NCBI GenBank assembly: GCA_947259925.1
Contig: CAMYOG010000050.1
Coordinates: 60,959-124,958, forward strand
DNA from: Thermoanaerobaculia bacterium
GTDB lineage: Bacteria > Acidobacteriota > Thermoanaerobaculia > Multivoradales > JAHEKO01
DNA: 64,000 nt
Reading direction: 5' to 3'
Shown: positions 52,706 through 60,622 of the stretch, piece after piece
Position numbering within the stretch: the stretch's first letter is position 1
How the letters are laid out: each line of letters starts with the position of its first letter
The notes under the pieces: generated by a model
What the model was told of the DNA's origin: nothing
The model's input: only the letters and a program-made list of their open reading frames with translations
The model's database searches: none
Position numbers and translations under genes: made by a program

Positions 52706-53964
52706 GTCGAGCGCGGTCTCTGGCCGCATTCGCCATCACCCTGCTCCTCGCCGGCTCGGCCGGCGCCGGCGACTGGCCGCACTGGCGCGGCCCGCAGATG
52801 GACGGCACCAGCTCCGAGACCGGTCTGCCGCTGGAGTGGAGCTCCGATTCGAGCGTCCTCTGGCAGCTGCCGCTGCCCGAGGTGAGCGGCTCGACGCCGG
52901 TCGTCTGGGGTGAGCGGATCTTTCTGAACGTCGCCGACGGCGAGCAGATCTCCCTGTGGGCGGTCGACACCTCCGGCGAGGTGCTCTGGACCCGGCCGCT
53001 GGACGACCGGAACGAGCCGAAGCGCAAGGGCAATCTGTCGTCGCCGTCGCCGGTGACCGATGGGCGGACGGTCTGGACGATGACCGGCACCGGGGTCCTC
53101 AAGGCGTTCGACATGTCGGGCACGGAGCGCTGGTCGCGCGATCTCCAGGCCGACTACGGCCGCTTCGGAATCCTGCACGGCTACTCCTCGTCGCCGCTCC
53201 TCTACCAGCGATCGGTGATCGTGCAGGTGCTGCACGGATTCAACACCGACGATCCGTCCTACCTGCTGGCGGTCGACCAGAAGAGCGGCGAGACGCTTTG
53301 GCGAGTAGAGCGTCCGACCGACGCGCCGCGCGAGGCGCCCGACGCGTACACCACCCCGGCGCTCTTCCGACGCGGCTCGGAGGTCGAGATCGTGATCAGC
53401 GGCGCCGACTACGTCACCGGCCACGATCCCGCCACCGGCCGGGAGCTCTGGCGGGTGGCGGGGCTTAATCCGGACAAGCATCCGATGTACCGGGTGGTGG
53501 CGTCGCCGATCGTGGTCGGCGACACCATCTTCGCGCCCTCGCGGGTCAAGCCGCTCCTGGCACTCAAGGCGGGAGCGACCGGCGGCACGGCGCCGGTCCG
53601 GCTCTGGTCGTTCGACAAGGGACCGGACGTGCCCAGCCCGGTCTCGGACGGCGAGCGTCTCTACATCCTGCGCGACAACGGGGTGATGTTCGCCTTCGAC
53701 GTGGTGACCGGCGAGCAGCTCTGGGGACCCGAGCGCGTCGCTGATGGCAACTACAGCGCTTCACCGGTGCTCGCGGACGGCAAGATCTACGTCACCAACG
53801 AGGACGGAATGACCAGCGTGATCGACGCGGCTCCGACCTTCGAGATCGTGGCGCAGAACGACGTTGGCGAGTACACCCTCTCCTCGCTGGCGATCGCCGA
53901 CGGGCGCATCTACCTGCGCACCGCCAAGCACCTCTACTGCATCGGCCGGCCGAACGGCGGCTAG
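52702..53964 (+). CDS. Secreted PQQ-type beta-propeller protein
   Basis: A 420-residue protein from TTG 52702, overlapping the SYLF stop (TTGA). A signal peptide (1-22) is followed by DWPHWRGPQMDGTSSETGLP, the standard opening of PQQ-binding-like propellers, and about seven blades with A-x-D-x-x-x-G-x-x-x-W repeats (for example AVDTSGEVLWTRPL, AVDQKSGETLWRV, GHDPATGRELWRV, AFDVVTGEQLWGP). BamB-like architecture but without lipobox. It may be an assembly or sugar-dehydrogenase-like scaffold; no catalytic site can be named. Confidence 0.88.
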   Translation: MSRARSLAAFAITLLLAGSAGAGDWPHWRGPQMDGTSSETGLPLEWSSDSSVLWQLPLPEVSGSTPVVWGERIFLNVADGEQISLWAVDTSGEVLWTRPLDDRNEPKRKGNLSSPSPVTDGRTVWTMTGTGVLKAFDMSGTERWSRDLQADYGRFGILHGYSSSPLLYQRSVIVQVLHGFNTDDPSYLLAVDQKSGETLWRVERPTDAPREAPDAYTTPALFRRGSEVEIVISGADYVTGHDPATGRELWRVAGLNPDKHPMYRVVASPIVVGDTIFAPSRVKPLLALKAGATGGTAPVRLWSFDKGPDVPSPVSDGERLYILRDNGVMFAFDVVTGEQLWGPERVADGNYSASPVLADGKIYVTNEDGMTSVIDAAPTFEIVAQNDVGEYTLSSLAIADGRIYLRTAKHLYCIGRPNGG

Positions 53965-54018
53965 ACCAGCAGCCACGACCACGGGATCCGGGATGATCCC
54001 GGGAGCGCTTGCATTACT

Positions 54019-54058
54019 ACTACCGAGGTAGTTATACTGCTGAAACTACCGAGGTCGT
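54019..54058. promoter_or_regulatory. Paired BlaI-type operators flanking a -10 box
   Basis: ACTACC-GA-GGTAGT (54019-54032) is a perfect palindrome apart from the central GA, and ACTACC-GA-GGTCGT (54045-54058) repeats it with one change, 26 bases further on. TATACT (54033-54038) lies between them. The half-site TACTAC resembles the BlaI/MecI/CopY operator (TACTACA-TGTAGTA). The first gene downstream encodes a BlaI-family repressor, so this is probably autoregulation. ATG follows at 54092. Confidence 0.75.
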
Positions 54059-54091
54059 ATTTCGTATCAGGAGAGCGAAGGAGAACGCAGC

Positions 54092-54481
54092 ATGACCCAT
54101 CGACACACCCTCGGGGACCTGCAGCTGGCGATCATGCGGATTCTCTGGGCCGAAGGCGAGGCGAGCGTCGCCGACGTTCACCGAGCGCTGCTCGACGAGC
54201 GCGGCCTGGCACCGACGACCATCGCCACGATGCTGGTGAAGATGGAGAAGAAGGGCGTCGTCGCCCATCGCTCCGAGGGCCGCCGCTACCTCTACCGCCC
54301 GACCGTCACCGAGGCGGACGTCCGCCGCACCATGGTGGCCGAGCTGACCGACAGGCTCTTCGCCGGCGACACCGCCGCCCTGGTCAGTCATCTGCTCGAC
54401 GAGCATCGAGCCGGGGCCGAGGAGCTGGCCGAGCTCAAACGGCTGATCGCCGAAGCCGAAGCCGGAGGAGGCGACCGATGA
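54092..54481 (+). CDS. BlaI/MecI-family transcriptional repressor
   Basis: A 129-residue protein from ATG 54092 with AAGGAGA upstream. A winged helix (about 7-75: LGDLQLAIMRILWAEGEASV, TTIATMLVKMEKKGVVAHRSEG, RRYLYRPTVT) is followed by a dimerising helical tail (SHLLDEHRAGAEELAELKRL). Family repressors bind dyad operators as dimers and are removed by cleavage when the cognate M56 sensor is activated. Two matching operators lie upstream, around its own -10 box. The M56 gene overlaps its stop (ATGA). Confidence 0.93.
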   Translation: MTHRHTLGDLQLAIMRILWAEGEASVADVHRALLDERGLAPTTIATMLVKMEKKGVVAHRSEGRRYLYRPTVTEADVRRTMVAELTDRLFAGDTAALVSHLLDEHRAGAEELAELKRLIAEAEAGGGDR

Positions 54482-56382
54482 GACCGATCCTGGCCGAGTG
54501 GCTGTTGACCTATCTCCTGCACAGCACCCTGCTCCTGGCGCTGGCCTGGTCGGCCGGACGTCTCCTTTCCGAGCGCCAGCTGGCGCTGCGCGAGGCGCTC
54601 TGGCGGATCGCTCTCTTCGGCGGCCTGCTGACCGCCAGCCTCCAGCTCGCGGCCGGTATCGAGCCGTTCGGCGGCTCCTGGACCGTGGCCGCGCTCGACG
54701 CGCCACCTGCTTCCGAGCCGGTCGTCTCGATGCCGATCGATTCGGCGGCGAGCCTGGGCGAGACTCCCGCCGCCGCGACCGCGCCGCGACCCCAGCCGGC
54801 CGCCGGCAGCCTTGCGGCGCCGGCGCCGGTCGCCTGGGGCGGCTGGCTCGTCCGGGCCTGGGCGCTGATCGCGGTGCTTCTCCTGGCACTCCTGGCGGCG
54901 TCGTACGGACGCTTTCGCTGGCGCCTCCGCGATCGGTCGGATCTTCCCGACGGCGAGCTGGTCGCCTTTCTTCGCCGGCTCGAGGCGCGCGCCGCCGACC
55001 GTCGAGCGGAGCGGCCGGTTCGTCTCACCCGATCTTCCAGGATCGGCGTGCCGCTCGCCCGGGGGATGCGCCAGGGAGAGATCTGCCTGCCACCGGAGAC
55101 CCTCGAGCAGTTCCCGGTCGAGCGGCAGGAGATCGTGGTCGCCCACGAGCTCGCCCACCTGCGGCGGCGAGATCCGCTCTGGTTCGGCCTGACGCGGATT
55201 CTCGAGCGGGCGCTCTTCTTCCAGCCGCTCAACGCGGTGGCGCGCCGCGAGCTGCAGGAGATCTCCGAGTTCCAATGCGACGACTGGGCGGTCGCCGTGA
55301 CCCGACGCCCGATCTCGCTCGCCAGGTGTCTGACCGAGGTCGCCGAGTGGGGGCTACGGGAATCGGCCAGGGTGCCGGTACCGACCATGTCCGTTCGCCG
55401 GACCCGGCTGAGCCGCCGGGTCGCGCGACTCTTGAAGAGGAGCTATCCGATGCCGAGTGAATCGACCCCGCGCTGGCTGCTACCGGTCTCGCTGGCGCTG
55501 CTAGCGGCGATCGTCCTGGTCGTCCCCAACATCTCCGCCCACCCCGCACCGGCCGGCGCTGCCCAAGCGCCCGCGGCACCGGAAGCGCCTGCGGCACCGG
55601 AAGCGTCCGCGGCACCCCAAGCACCCGCCGAACCGGAAGCACCTGCCGACGAAGAACCGCTGATCAGCCCCGAGCCGCCGGTACCGACACCTCCAGCGAT
55701 CGCCCCCCTGCCGCCGGCCCCACCGACTCCGGTGCTGCCCGAGCTCGTCCTCCCCGAGCTGGCCGAGATCGCCGCCCACCTGGACGTCGAGATCCAGACC
55801 GATCTGTTGCCCGCGCTCGCCGAGCTCTCGATCGCCGTCGACCCGGTGCTGGCGGCGGAAACCGCCGCCCTCGCGGCCCACGTCGCCGAAGGCTGGATGG
55901 CCGACCTGAGCCTGGACGAGGAACAGGTGGCGCGGCTGCAGGAGATGGCAGAGCGACTGGAAGAGGTCGGACTCGCTACCGAGGAGGAGACCGAGCGGCT
56001 GGCCGCGATGTCGGAGCGGCTGATCGAGAGCGCCGAGTCGATCGCCGAGCACAACCAGCTCCTGGAGCACCGTTCGCGCGAGCTGGCGGAGCACCACCGC
56101 CGGATGGCGGCCGAGCACCGCGAGCGGCTCCAGCGGTTCGAGGAGTCCGAGCGCGAGGCGATGCGCCAAGCGCGGGAGGAGATCCGGCGCTCCCTCGAGG
56201 AGCGACGAGAGCTTCTCGAGCGCGCCCGCGAGGTCCGAGAGCAGGCGCTGCGCGAGTTCGATCGCGAGCAGCGCCAGCGCATCCGCGAGGAGATGCTCCG
56301 CTCCCGCGACCAGCTGCGCGAGCAGCTCCGGCTGCTCGAGGAGGAGTTGCGGCGACAAGAGCTCGAGGACGGCCGTAAGTAG
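54478..56382 (+). CDS. M56 (BlaR1-type) membrane metalloprotease with coiled-coil tail, no beta-lactam sensor
   Basis: A 634-residue protein from ATG 54478. Membrane segments lie near 8-27, 42-60, 121-141 and 331-350. The zinc site is HELAH (223-227) with downstream EISEFQCDDW (about 261-270) supplying the third ligand. After the last membrane helix comes an Ala-Pro-Glu repeat hinge (about 352-388, with units such as APAAPE), a Pro-rich stretch, then a charged coiled coil (about 485-634, Arg/Glu-rich). BlaR1 has a penicillin-binding domain there; this protein does not, so its signal is different, perhaps mechanical or protein contact. Expected target: the BlaI repressor encoded just upstream. 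Confidence 0.9.
   Translation: MRPILAEWLLTYLLHSTLLLALAWSAGRLLSERQLALREALWRIALFGGLLTASLQLAAGIEPFGGSWTVAALDAPPASEPVVSMPIDSAASLGETPAAATAPRPQPAAGSLAAPAPVAWGGWLVRAWALIAVLLLALLAASYGRFRWRLRDRSDLPDGELVAFLRRLEARAADRRAERPVRLTRSSRIGVPLARGMRQGEICLPPETLEQFPVERQEIVVAHELAHLRRRDPLWFGLTRILERALFFQPLNAVARRELQEISEFQCDDWAVAVTRRPISLARCLTEVAEWGLRESARVPVPTMSVRRTRLSRRVARLLKRSYPMPSESTPRWLLPVSLALLAAIVLVVPNISAHPAPAGAAQAPAAPEAPAAPEASAAPQAPAEPEAPADEEPLISPEPPVPTPPAIAPLPPAPPTPVLPELVLPELAEIAAHLDVEIQTDLLPALAELSIAVDPVLAAETAALAAHVAEGWMADLSLDEEQVARLQEMAERLEEVGLATEEETERLAAMSERLIESAESIAEHNQLLEHRSRELAEHHRRMAAEHRERLQRFEESEREAMRQAREEIRRSLEERRELLERAREVREQALREFDREQRQRIREEMLRSRDQLREQLRLLEEELRRQELEDGRK
55567..55656 (+). repeat. 18-bp tandem repeats encoding an Ala-Pro-Glu hinge
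   Basis: Five imperfect units of 18 bases (55567-55584, 55585-55602, 55603-55620, 55621-55638 and a diverged fifth to 55656) encode A-P-A-A-P-E-type hexapeptides in the M56 protein, just after its last membrane helix. Units 1 and 2 differ at one base. Confidence 0.8.
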
Positions 56383-56437
56383 CTGGCCGGGAGGAGCTCG
56401 AGCGGCTCCGGAGGTGGTATACGCTGCCGGCACCGTG

Positions 56438-57943
56438 ATGGTGCGTGCGGGAGTCGTGCTCGCCCTGCTCCTCTCTGCTCCGGCTGCCGGCCTCGGCGCC
56501 GGCGACGGGCTGCCGTTCGCGATGCCGGTACCCGAGGGGTGGCGCACGGAGACCCTGCCGTTCCCGCTCGAGTTCGCCCCCGACCTGCCCTACACGGGAC
56601 TGGAAGAGCTCCGCTTCGCGCCCGGCATGTTCGAGCCGGAGAACGATGAGCTCTGGAGCTACGCCTTCGTCTGGTGGATCGATCGCGATCAGCCGACCGA
56701 CCCGGCTGCGCTCGCCACCCATCTCGAGAGCTACTTCCGCGGTCTCGCCCGGGCGGTCGGCGAGGCGCGCGGCGTGCCGACCGACGGCGCGCGGTTCGCG
56801 ACCCAGATTCGCGGCATGGGCGGCGGTCGCTTCGCCGGCGCCGCCGAGACCTTCGACGCCTTCACGACCCGCGATCAGATCGTGCTGCGGGTCCAGGGCG
56901 AGGTCCGGGAGTGTCCCGCACAGGGTCGCAAAGCGGTCCTCTTCGAGCTCTCCCCCCAGCCTCCGGAGGCGCCGGTCTGGGAGCAGCTCCGCTCGATCCG
57001 TCGGGGCTTCCGCTGCATCGCGCCGCTCGCCGTCTCGAGCCACTTCGACCTCCACAGCGATCCCGACGTCAACCTGCATCATTTCCTCTACCAGTGGTCG
57101 CGGCATCGCGATCCGGACAGCCGGTGGGATCTGCTCGAGATCCCCGAGCAGGCCGACCTGGAACGCCTGAACGAAGCCGACGCCCGCCACTGGCAGGAGG
57201 CGCTCGACTTCTATCGCCGCGAGCTCGCCTTCCGTCACCTCTTCTTCGATGACGAGATGCTCGAGCTTCGCTATCTCCTCTCGGAGGAGCCGCGAGAGCC
57301 CACCACCGAGCAGGGGCGACGCCTGCTCGAGGCGCTCGACCGGGTCCGGGACATCTACCTGGCGACCTGGTGGCCCGGCCACGATGCCGCTAACCGAGCC
57401 TGGGCGGCGGCGCTGCTACCCCACCTGCGCGCGCACGAGGCCGAGATCTCTCCCCGCTTGGCGTCCGCCTATGGCGGTACCTGGCCGGAGGAGCCGATCC
57501 GCGTCGACGTCACCGCCTACAGCCACTTCTACGGCGCCTATGCCTCGCGCGAGGTGGTGATCAGCAGTCGCAATTCCGGCAATGCCGGGCCGCACGCGCT
57601 CGAGGTGCTGTTCCACGAGTCGTCGCACTACCCGTCGCTGGAGCAGCCGCTCCGGGCCTCCATCGGGCAGGAGTTCCGTCGTCAGGGGCTCGAGGCGCCC
57701 TCTCGGCTCTGGCATCTGTTCATGTTCTTCACCGCCGGTGAGCTGGTCCGTCAGGCGTACGCCGGGGCCGGTGACGACGGCTACCGGCACGTCGGAGACG
57801 AGGGGGTGTACGCACGCAGAGCGCCGGCCGAGGTCGAGGCCCTGAGCCGCCACTGGCTCGCCTATCTGAACGGCGAGAGCGACCGCGCGACGGCGATGAC
57901 CCGCGTAGCCGGCTCGCTCGGCGCCGCGGGCGCTACCGACTGA
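56438..57943 (+). CDS. Secreted protein with HExxH motif, family not recognised
   Basis: A 501-residue protein from ATG 56438; GTG 56435 and 56441 are alternatives. A signal peptide (about 1-22, RAGVVLALLLSAPAAGLGAG) precedes an N-terminal domain (about 30-205) with WSYAFVWWIDRDQPTD and FELSPQPPEAPVWEQLRSI. The C-terminal part (about 215-480) is helical and contains VLFHESSHYPSLEQ, an HExxH zinc motif, preceded by GAYASREVVISSRN and followed by WHLFMFFTAGELVRQAY, where a Glu in GEL could be the third ligand. This suggests a gluzincin-type metalloprotease; not a family I can name. A TATACG box (56418-56423) lies 14 bases upstream. Confidence 0.7.
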   Translation: MVRAGVVLALLLSAPAAGLGAGDGLPFAMPVPEGWRTETLPFPLEFAPDLPYTGLEELRFAPGMFEPENDELWSYAFVWWIDRDQPTDPAALATHLESYFRGLARAVGEARGVPTDGARFATQIRGMGGGRFAGAAETFDAFTTRDQIVLRVQGEVRECPAQGRKAVLFELSPQPPEAPVWEQLRSIRRGFRCIAPLAVSSHFDLHSDPDVNLHHFLYQWSRHRDPDSRWDLLEIPEQADLERLNEADARHWQEALDFYRRELAFRHLFFDDEMLELRYLLSEEPREPTTEQGRRLLEALDRVRDIYLATWWPGHDAANRAWAAALLPHLRAHEAEISPRLASAYGGTWPEEPIRVDVTAYSHFYGAYASREVVISSRNSGNAGPHALEVLFHESSHYPSLEQPLRASIGQEFRRQGLEAPSRLWHLFMFFTAGELVRQAYAGAGDDGYRHVGDEGVYARRAPAEVEALSRHWLAYLNGESDRATAMTRVAGSLGAAGATD

Positions 57944-57951
57944 CCACTTCG

Positions 57952-59313
57952 GTGCACTCGTCCGCCCAACGCGCCCGCCAGCTCGAGCGCTACCGCACCG
58001 CCATCGACTACATCGATCGCGAGATCGTCCGGATGACGCCTCGCCGGCGCAGCCCGCAAGGCAAGGTGAGGGCCGCGCTGGCGTTCAACCGGGCGCTGGG
58101 AGACCCGCAGCGGTCGTACCCGTCGATCCAGATTGCCGGCACCTCGGGCAAAGGAACGGTCTCACACTTCATCGCCGAGTCGTTGAGCGCCGCGGGCCTG
58201 CGCACCGGATGTCACGTCTCGCCCTACCTGCAGTCCTTTACCGAGAAGAGCTGGCTGGACGGTCGCTACTGCTCGGTCGACGAGCTCGCCCGCGCCACCG
58301 ACCGGGTCCGGCCGGTCGCCGACTCGTTCGCCGGCGACGGCGACTGTCCGGCTTCGGTGCACGGAATGGCGTCGCTGGCGGTCTCCTACGCGATCTTCGA
58401 GGAGGCCGCGCTCGAGGTCGCGGTCATGGAGACCGGCCTGGGCGGGCGCTTCGACCTGGTCCAGGGTCTGCGCCGCGAGCTGTCGGTGATCACCGAGCTC
58501 GGACTCGACCACACGCGCTCGCTCGGCCCGACGATCGACGAGATCGCCTGGCACAAGGCGGGGATCATGGAGAGCGGAGTCCCGTGCGTCGCGGCCAGGT
58601 CCGACGGCTGGGGAGTTCTCGAGCGGGAAGCCGAGCGGGTCGGCGCGCCGTTGCGAGCGGTCGACCTGCGCGCGCTCCGACCGGGTGCCGACGGTCGGTT
58701 GCGGCTGCGCCTCGACACCTTCGGCGAGCTCGACCTCGATCTCGGCACCAGCGCTCCGTTCGTCGCGCGCAACGCGGCCGTCGCCGCCGCGGCGCTCGAC
58801 CGGCTGGCCGAGGCCGGCTGGCCGATCGCGCCCGAGCATCTCGAGATCGGCCTGCGCGCGCCGATCCCCGGCCGGCTCGAGATCGTCCAGCGGCGACCGC
58901 GGGTCGTCCTCGACTGCGCCCACAACGCCCAGAAGGTGGCGGCGCTCGGCGCGGCGCTCGACGCCGACGATCTGACCGTCGTCTTCGCCGCCACCGGCAG
59001 CCGGTCGCCGGAGGACCTCTTGCGCGAGATCGCCGGTCGCACGACGCGGTTGGTGGCCACCCAGCTCGAGCTCTACGGCAAGGCGACCGTGCCGGCCGCC
59101 GAGATCGCCGAGACCGGATCGCGGCTCGGCATCGACTCGATCGCGGTCGAAGATCCGGAAGCGGCGCTCGATCGCGCGGTCGCGATCACGCCGCGCTCGG
59201 CCGCGCTGCTGATCACCGGCTCGGTCTACCTGGTCGGCCGGCTGCGGGATCGCTGGTATCCGACCGAGGACGTCATCCTGGAAGGCACCTCCTGGCCCGG
59301 CGGTCGGGTCTGA
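57952..59313 (+). CDS. folC: Folylpolyglutamate/dihydrofolate synthase (Mur ligase family)
   Basis: A 453-residue protein from GTG 57952, 8 bases after the previous stop. P-loop AGTSGKGTVSHF (62-73), then HVSPYLQSFTEK, the central METGLGGRFD and ELGLDHTRSLG segments with the conserved His, GIMESGVPCV and VLDCAHNAQK, the C-terminal ligase motif. It adds glutamate to dihydropteroate or folates with ATP. The combination is typical of FolC. It may share a transcript with the preceding HExxH gene. Confidence 0.92.
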   Translation: MHSSAQRARQLERYRTAIDYIDREIVRMTPRRRSPQGKVRAALAFNRALGDPQRSYPSIQIAGTSGKGTVSHFIAESLSAAGLRTGCHVSPYLQSFTEKSWLDGRYCSVDELARATDRVRPVADSFAGDGDCPASVHGMASLAVSYAIFEEAALEVAVMETGLGGRFDLVQGLRRELSVITELGLDHTRSLGPTIDEIAWHKAGIMESGVPCVAARSDGWGVLEREAERVGAPLRAVDLRALRPGADGRLRLRLDTFGELDLDLGTSAPFVARNAAVAAAALDRLAEAGWPIAPEHLEIGLRAPIPGRLEIVQRRPRVVLDCAHNAQKVAALGAALDADDLTVVFAATGSRSPEDLLREIAGRTTRLVATQLELYGKATVPAAEIAETGSRLGIDSIAVEDPEAALDRAVAITPRSAALLITGSVYLVGRLRDRWYPTEDVILEGTSWPGGRV

Positions 59314-59385
59314 TCCGTCGAACCCGAGCCCGGGTTTCGGTTAGCATCGAAGCCTCTCCGGTCGAACCGGTAACGAGCCCTTCTG

Positions 59386-60549
59386 GTGACCCTTCCCGAG
59401 CAGACTTTTGACGTCGCCGTCGTCGGCGCCGGGCCCGCCGGAGCCGTGTGCGCGCGCGAGCTCGCCCGCGGCGGCGTGAGCGTGGTCCTGATCGATCGCC
59501 TGAAGCCGGCCCGCTACAAGACCTGCGGCGGCGGTTTGGTGCGACGCGCCCTGGGCCTGCTCGACCTCGAGCTCGACGGCGTCGTCGACAAGGAGTGCCT
59601 GCACGCCCAGGTCAACCTGATCGACTCGGAGCTGTCGTTCGATCTGAGGGACAGCTCACCGGTGGTGACCACGACCATGCGCGCCGCCTTCGACCATCGC
59701 CTGGTGCAGGCCGCCGAGGAGGCCGGCGCCCGCTTTCTTGCTCCCTGCCACCTGCGCGGGCTCGAGGAAGTGACGGGCAAGATCGTCCTGCGTACCAACG
59801 AGGGCCCGCTCGCGGCGCGCTACTGCGTCGCCGCCGACGGCGCGGCGAGCCGGACCGCGCGCGCCGCCGGCTGGCCCGAGAACGAGTCCATGATCCCGGC
59901 GTTGGAGTCCGAGATCCGGGTCGCCCCGGCCGACTACGACCGGTTCGCCGAGTGCGCCCGCTTCGACCTCGGGCTGCCGACGGAGGGCTACGCCTGGGTC
60001 TTCCCGAAGAAGAGCCATCTGTCGGTCGGATGCGTCTGCCGGCAGCGGGGGTGGAGCACGCTGCGCGAGGATCTCGAGACCTACATCAACCACCTCGGGC
60101 TGCTCGAGCACGGCACCCGCGAGGACCACGGCTACGTGATCCCGATCGGACCGAGATCGGCGGAGCTGGCCCGGGGCCGGGTGCTGCTGGTCGGAGACGC
60201 GGCCGGATTCACCGATCCGGTGACCTGCGAGGGGATCTCCTGGGCGATCCTGAGCGGCGGCCTGGCCGCCGCGGCGCTGATCGAAGGTCGGGCCGAGCCG
60301 GGGCTCACCCGGTCCGCCTACCACCGTCTGCTGGAGGAGCATCTCCTGCCCGAGCTGCGAACCGCTCGCAAGCTGGCCCGGCTGCTCTACGAGCGGCCCC
60401 GCCTGCGAACCTTCGCCTTCAAGCGCTTTGGCCAGTCGCTCTGCGAGCTGATGGTGCGAGTCTTCTCGGGGGAAGCGACCTATCGCGGTCTGCTCCGCAG
60501 TCCGCGTAACTATTTCAAGCTGGTCGGGAAGATCGCCGGCCTGACCTGA
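59386..60549 (+). CDS. Geranylgeranyl-reductase-family FAD oxidoreductase
   Basis: A 387-residue protein from GTG 59386. FAD-binding VVGAGPAGAVCARELA (about 10-25), then the hallmark LKPARYKTCGGGLVRRA (about 39-55), CVAADGAASRTARAAG, a substrate-binding middle with GYAWVFPKKSHLSVG and the second FAD motif LLVGDAAGFTDPVTCEGI. The group reduces isoprenoid chains (geranylgeranyl lipids, menaquinone side chain). Actual substrate unknown. No menaquinone genes are adjacent. Cytosolic or membrane-peripheral. Confidence 0.9.
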   Translation: MTLPEQTFDVAVVGAGPAGAVCARELARGGVSVVLIDRLKPARYKTCGGGLVRRALGLLDLELDGVVDKECLHAQVNLIDSELSFDLRDSSPVVTTTMRAAFDHRLVQAAEEAGARFLAPCHLRGLEEVTGKIVLRTNEGPLAARYCVAADGAASRTARAAGWPENESMIPALESEIRVAPADYDRFAECARFDLGLPTEGYAWVFPKKSHLSVGCVCRQRGWSTLREDLETYINHLGLLEHGTREDHGYVIPIGPRSAELARGRVLLVGDAAGFTDPVTCEGISWAILSGGLAAAALIEGRAEPGLTRSAYHRLLEEHLLPELRTARKLARLLYERPRLRTFAFKRFGQSLCELMVRVFSGEATYRGLLRSPRNYFKLVGKIAGLT

Positions 60550-60566
60550 GCGATCGGATCGCCAGC

Positions 60567-60592
60567 TATACTCCGGCGCGCGCCTCGCGCGC
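60567..60592 (+). promoter_or_regulatory. TATACT box followed by a GC hairpin
   Basis: TATACT (60567-60572) is followed by GCGCGCG-CCT-CGCGCGC (60576-60592), a perfect 7-bp stem with a three-base loop. Transcription would start inside or next to the stem, 30-45 bases before ATG 60623. The arrangement could serve as promoter, 5' RNA structure or terminator of the preceding gene. Confidence 0.4.
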
Positions 60593-60622
60593 TCCTGACA
60601 ACCGAGACTCGGAGGTATCTGA

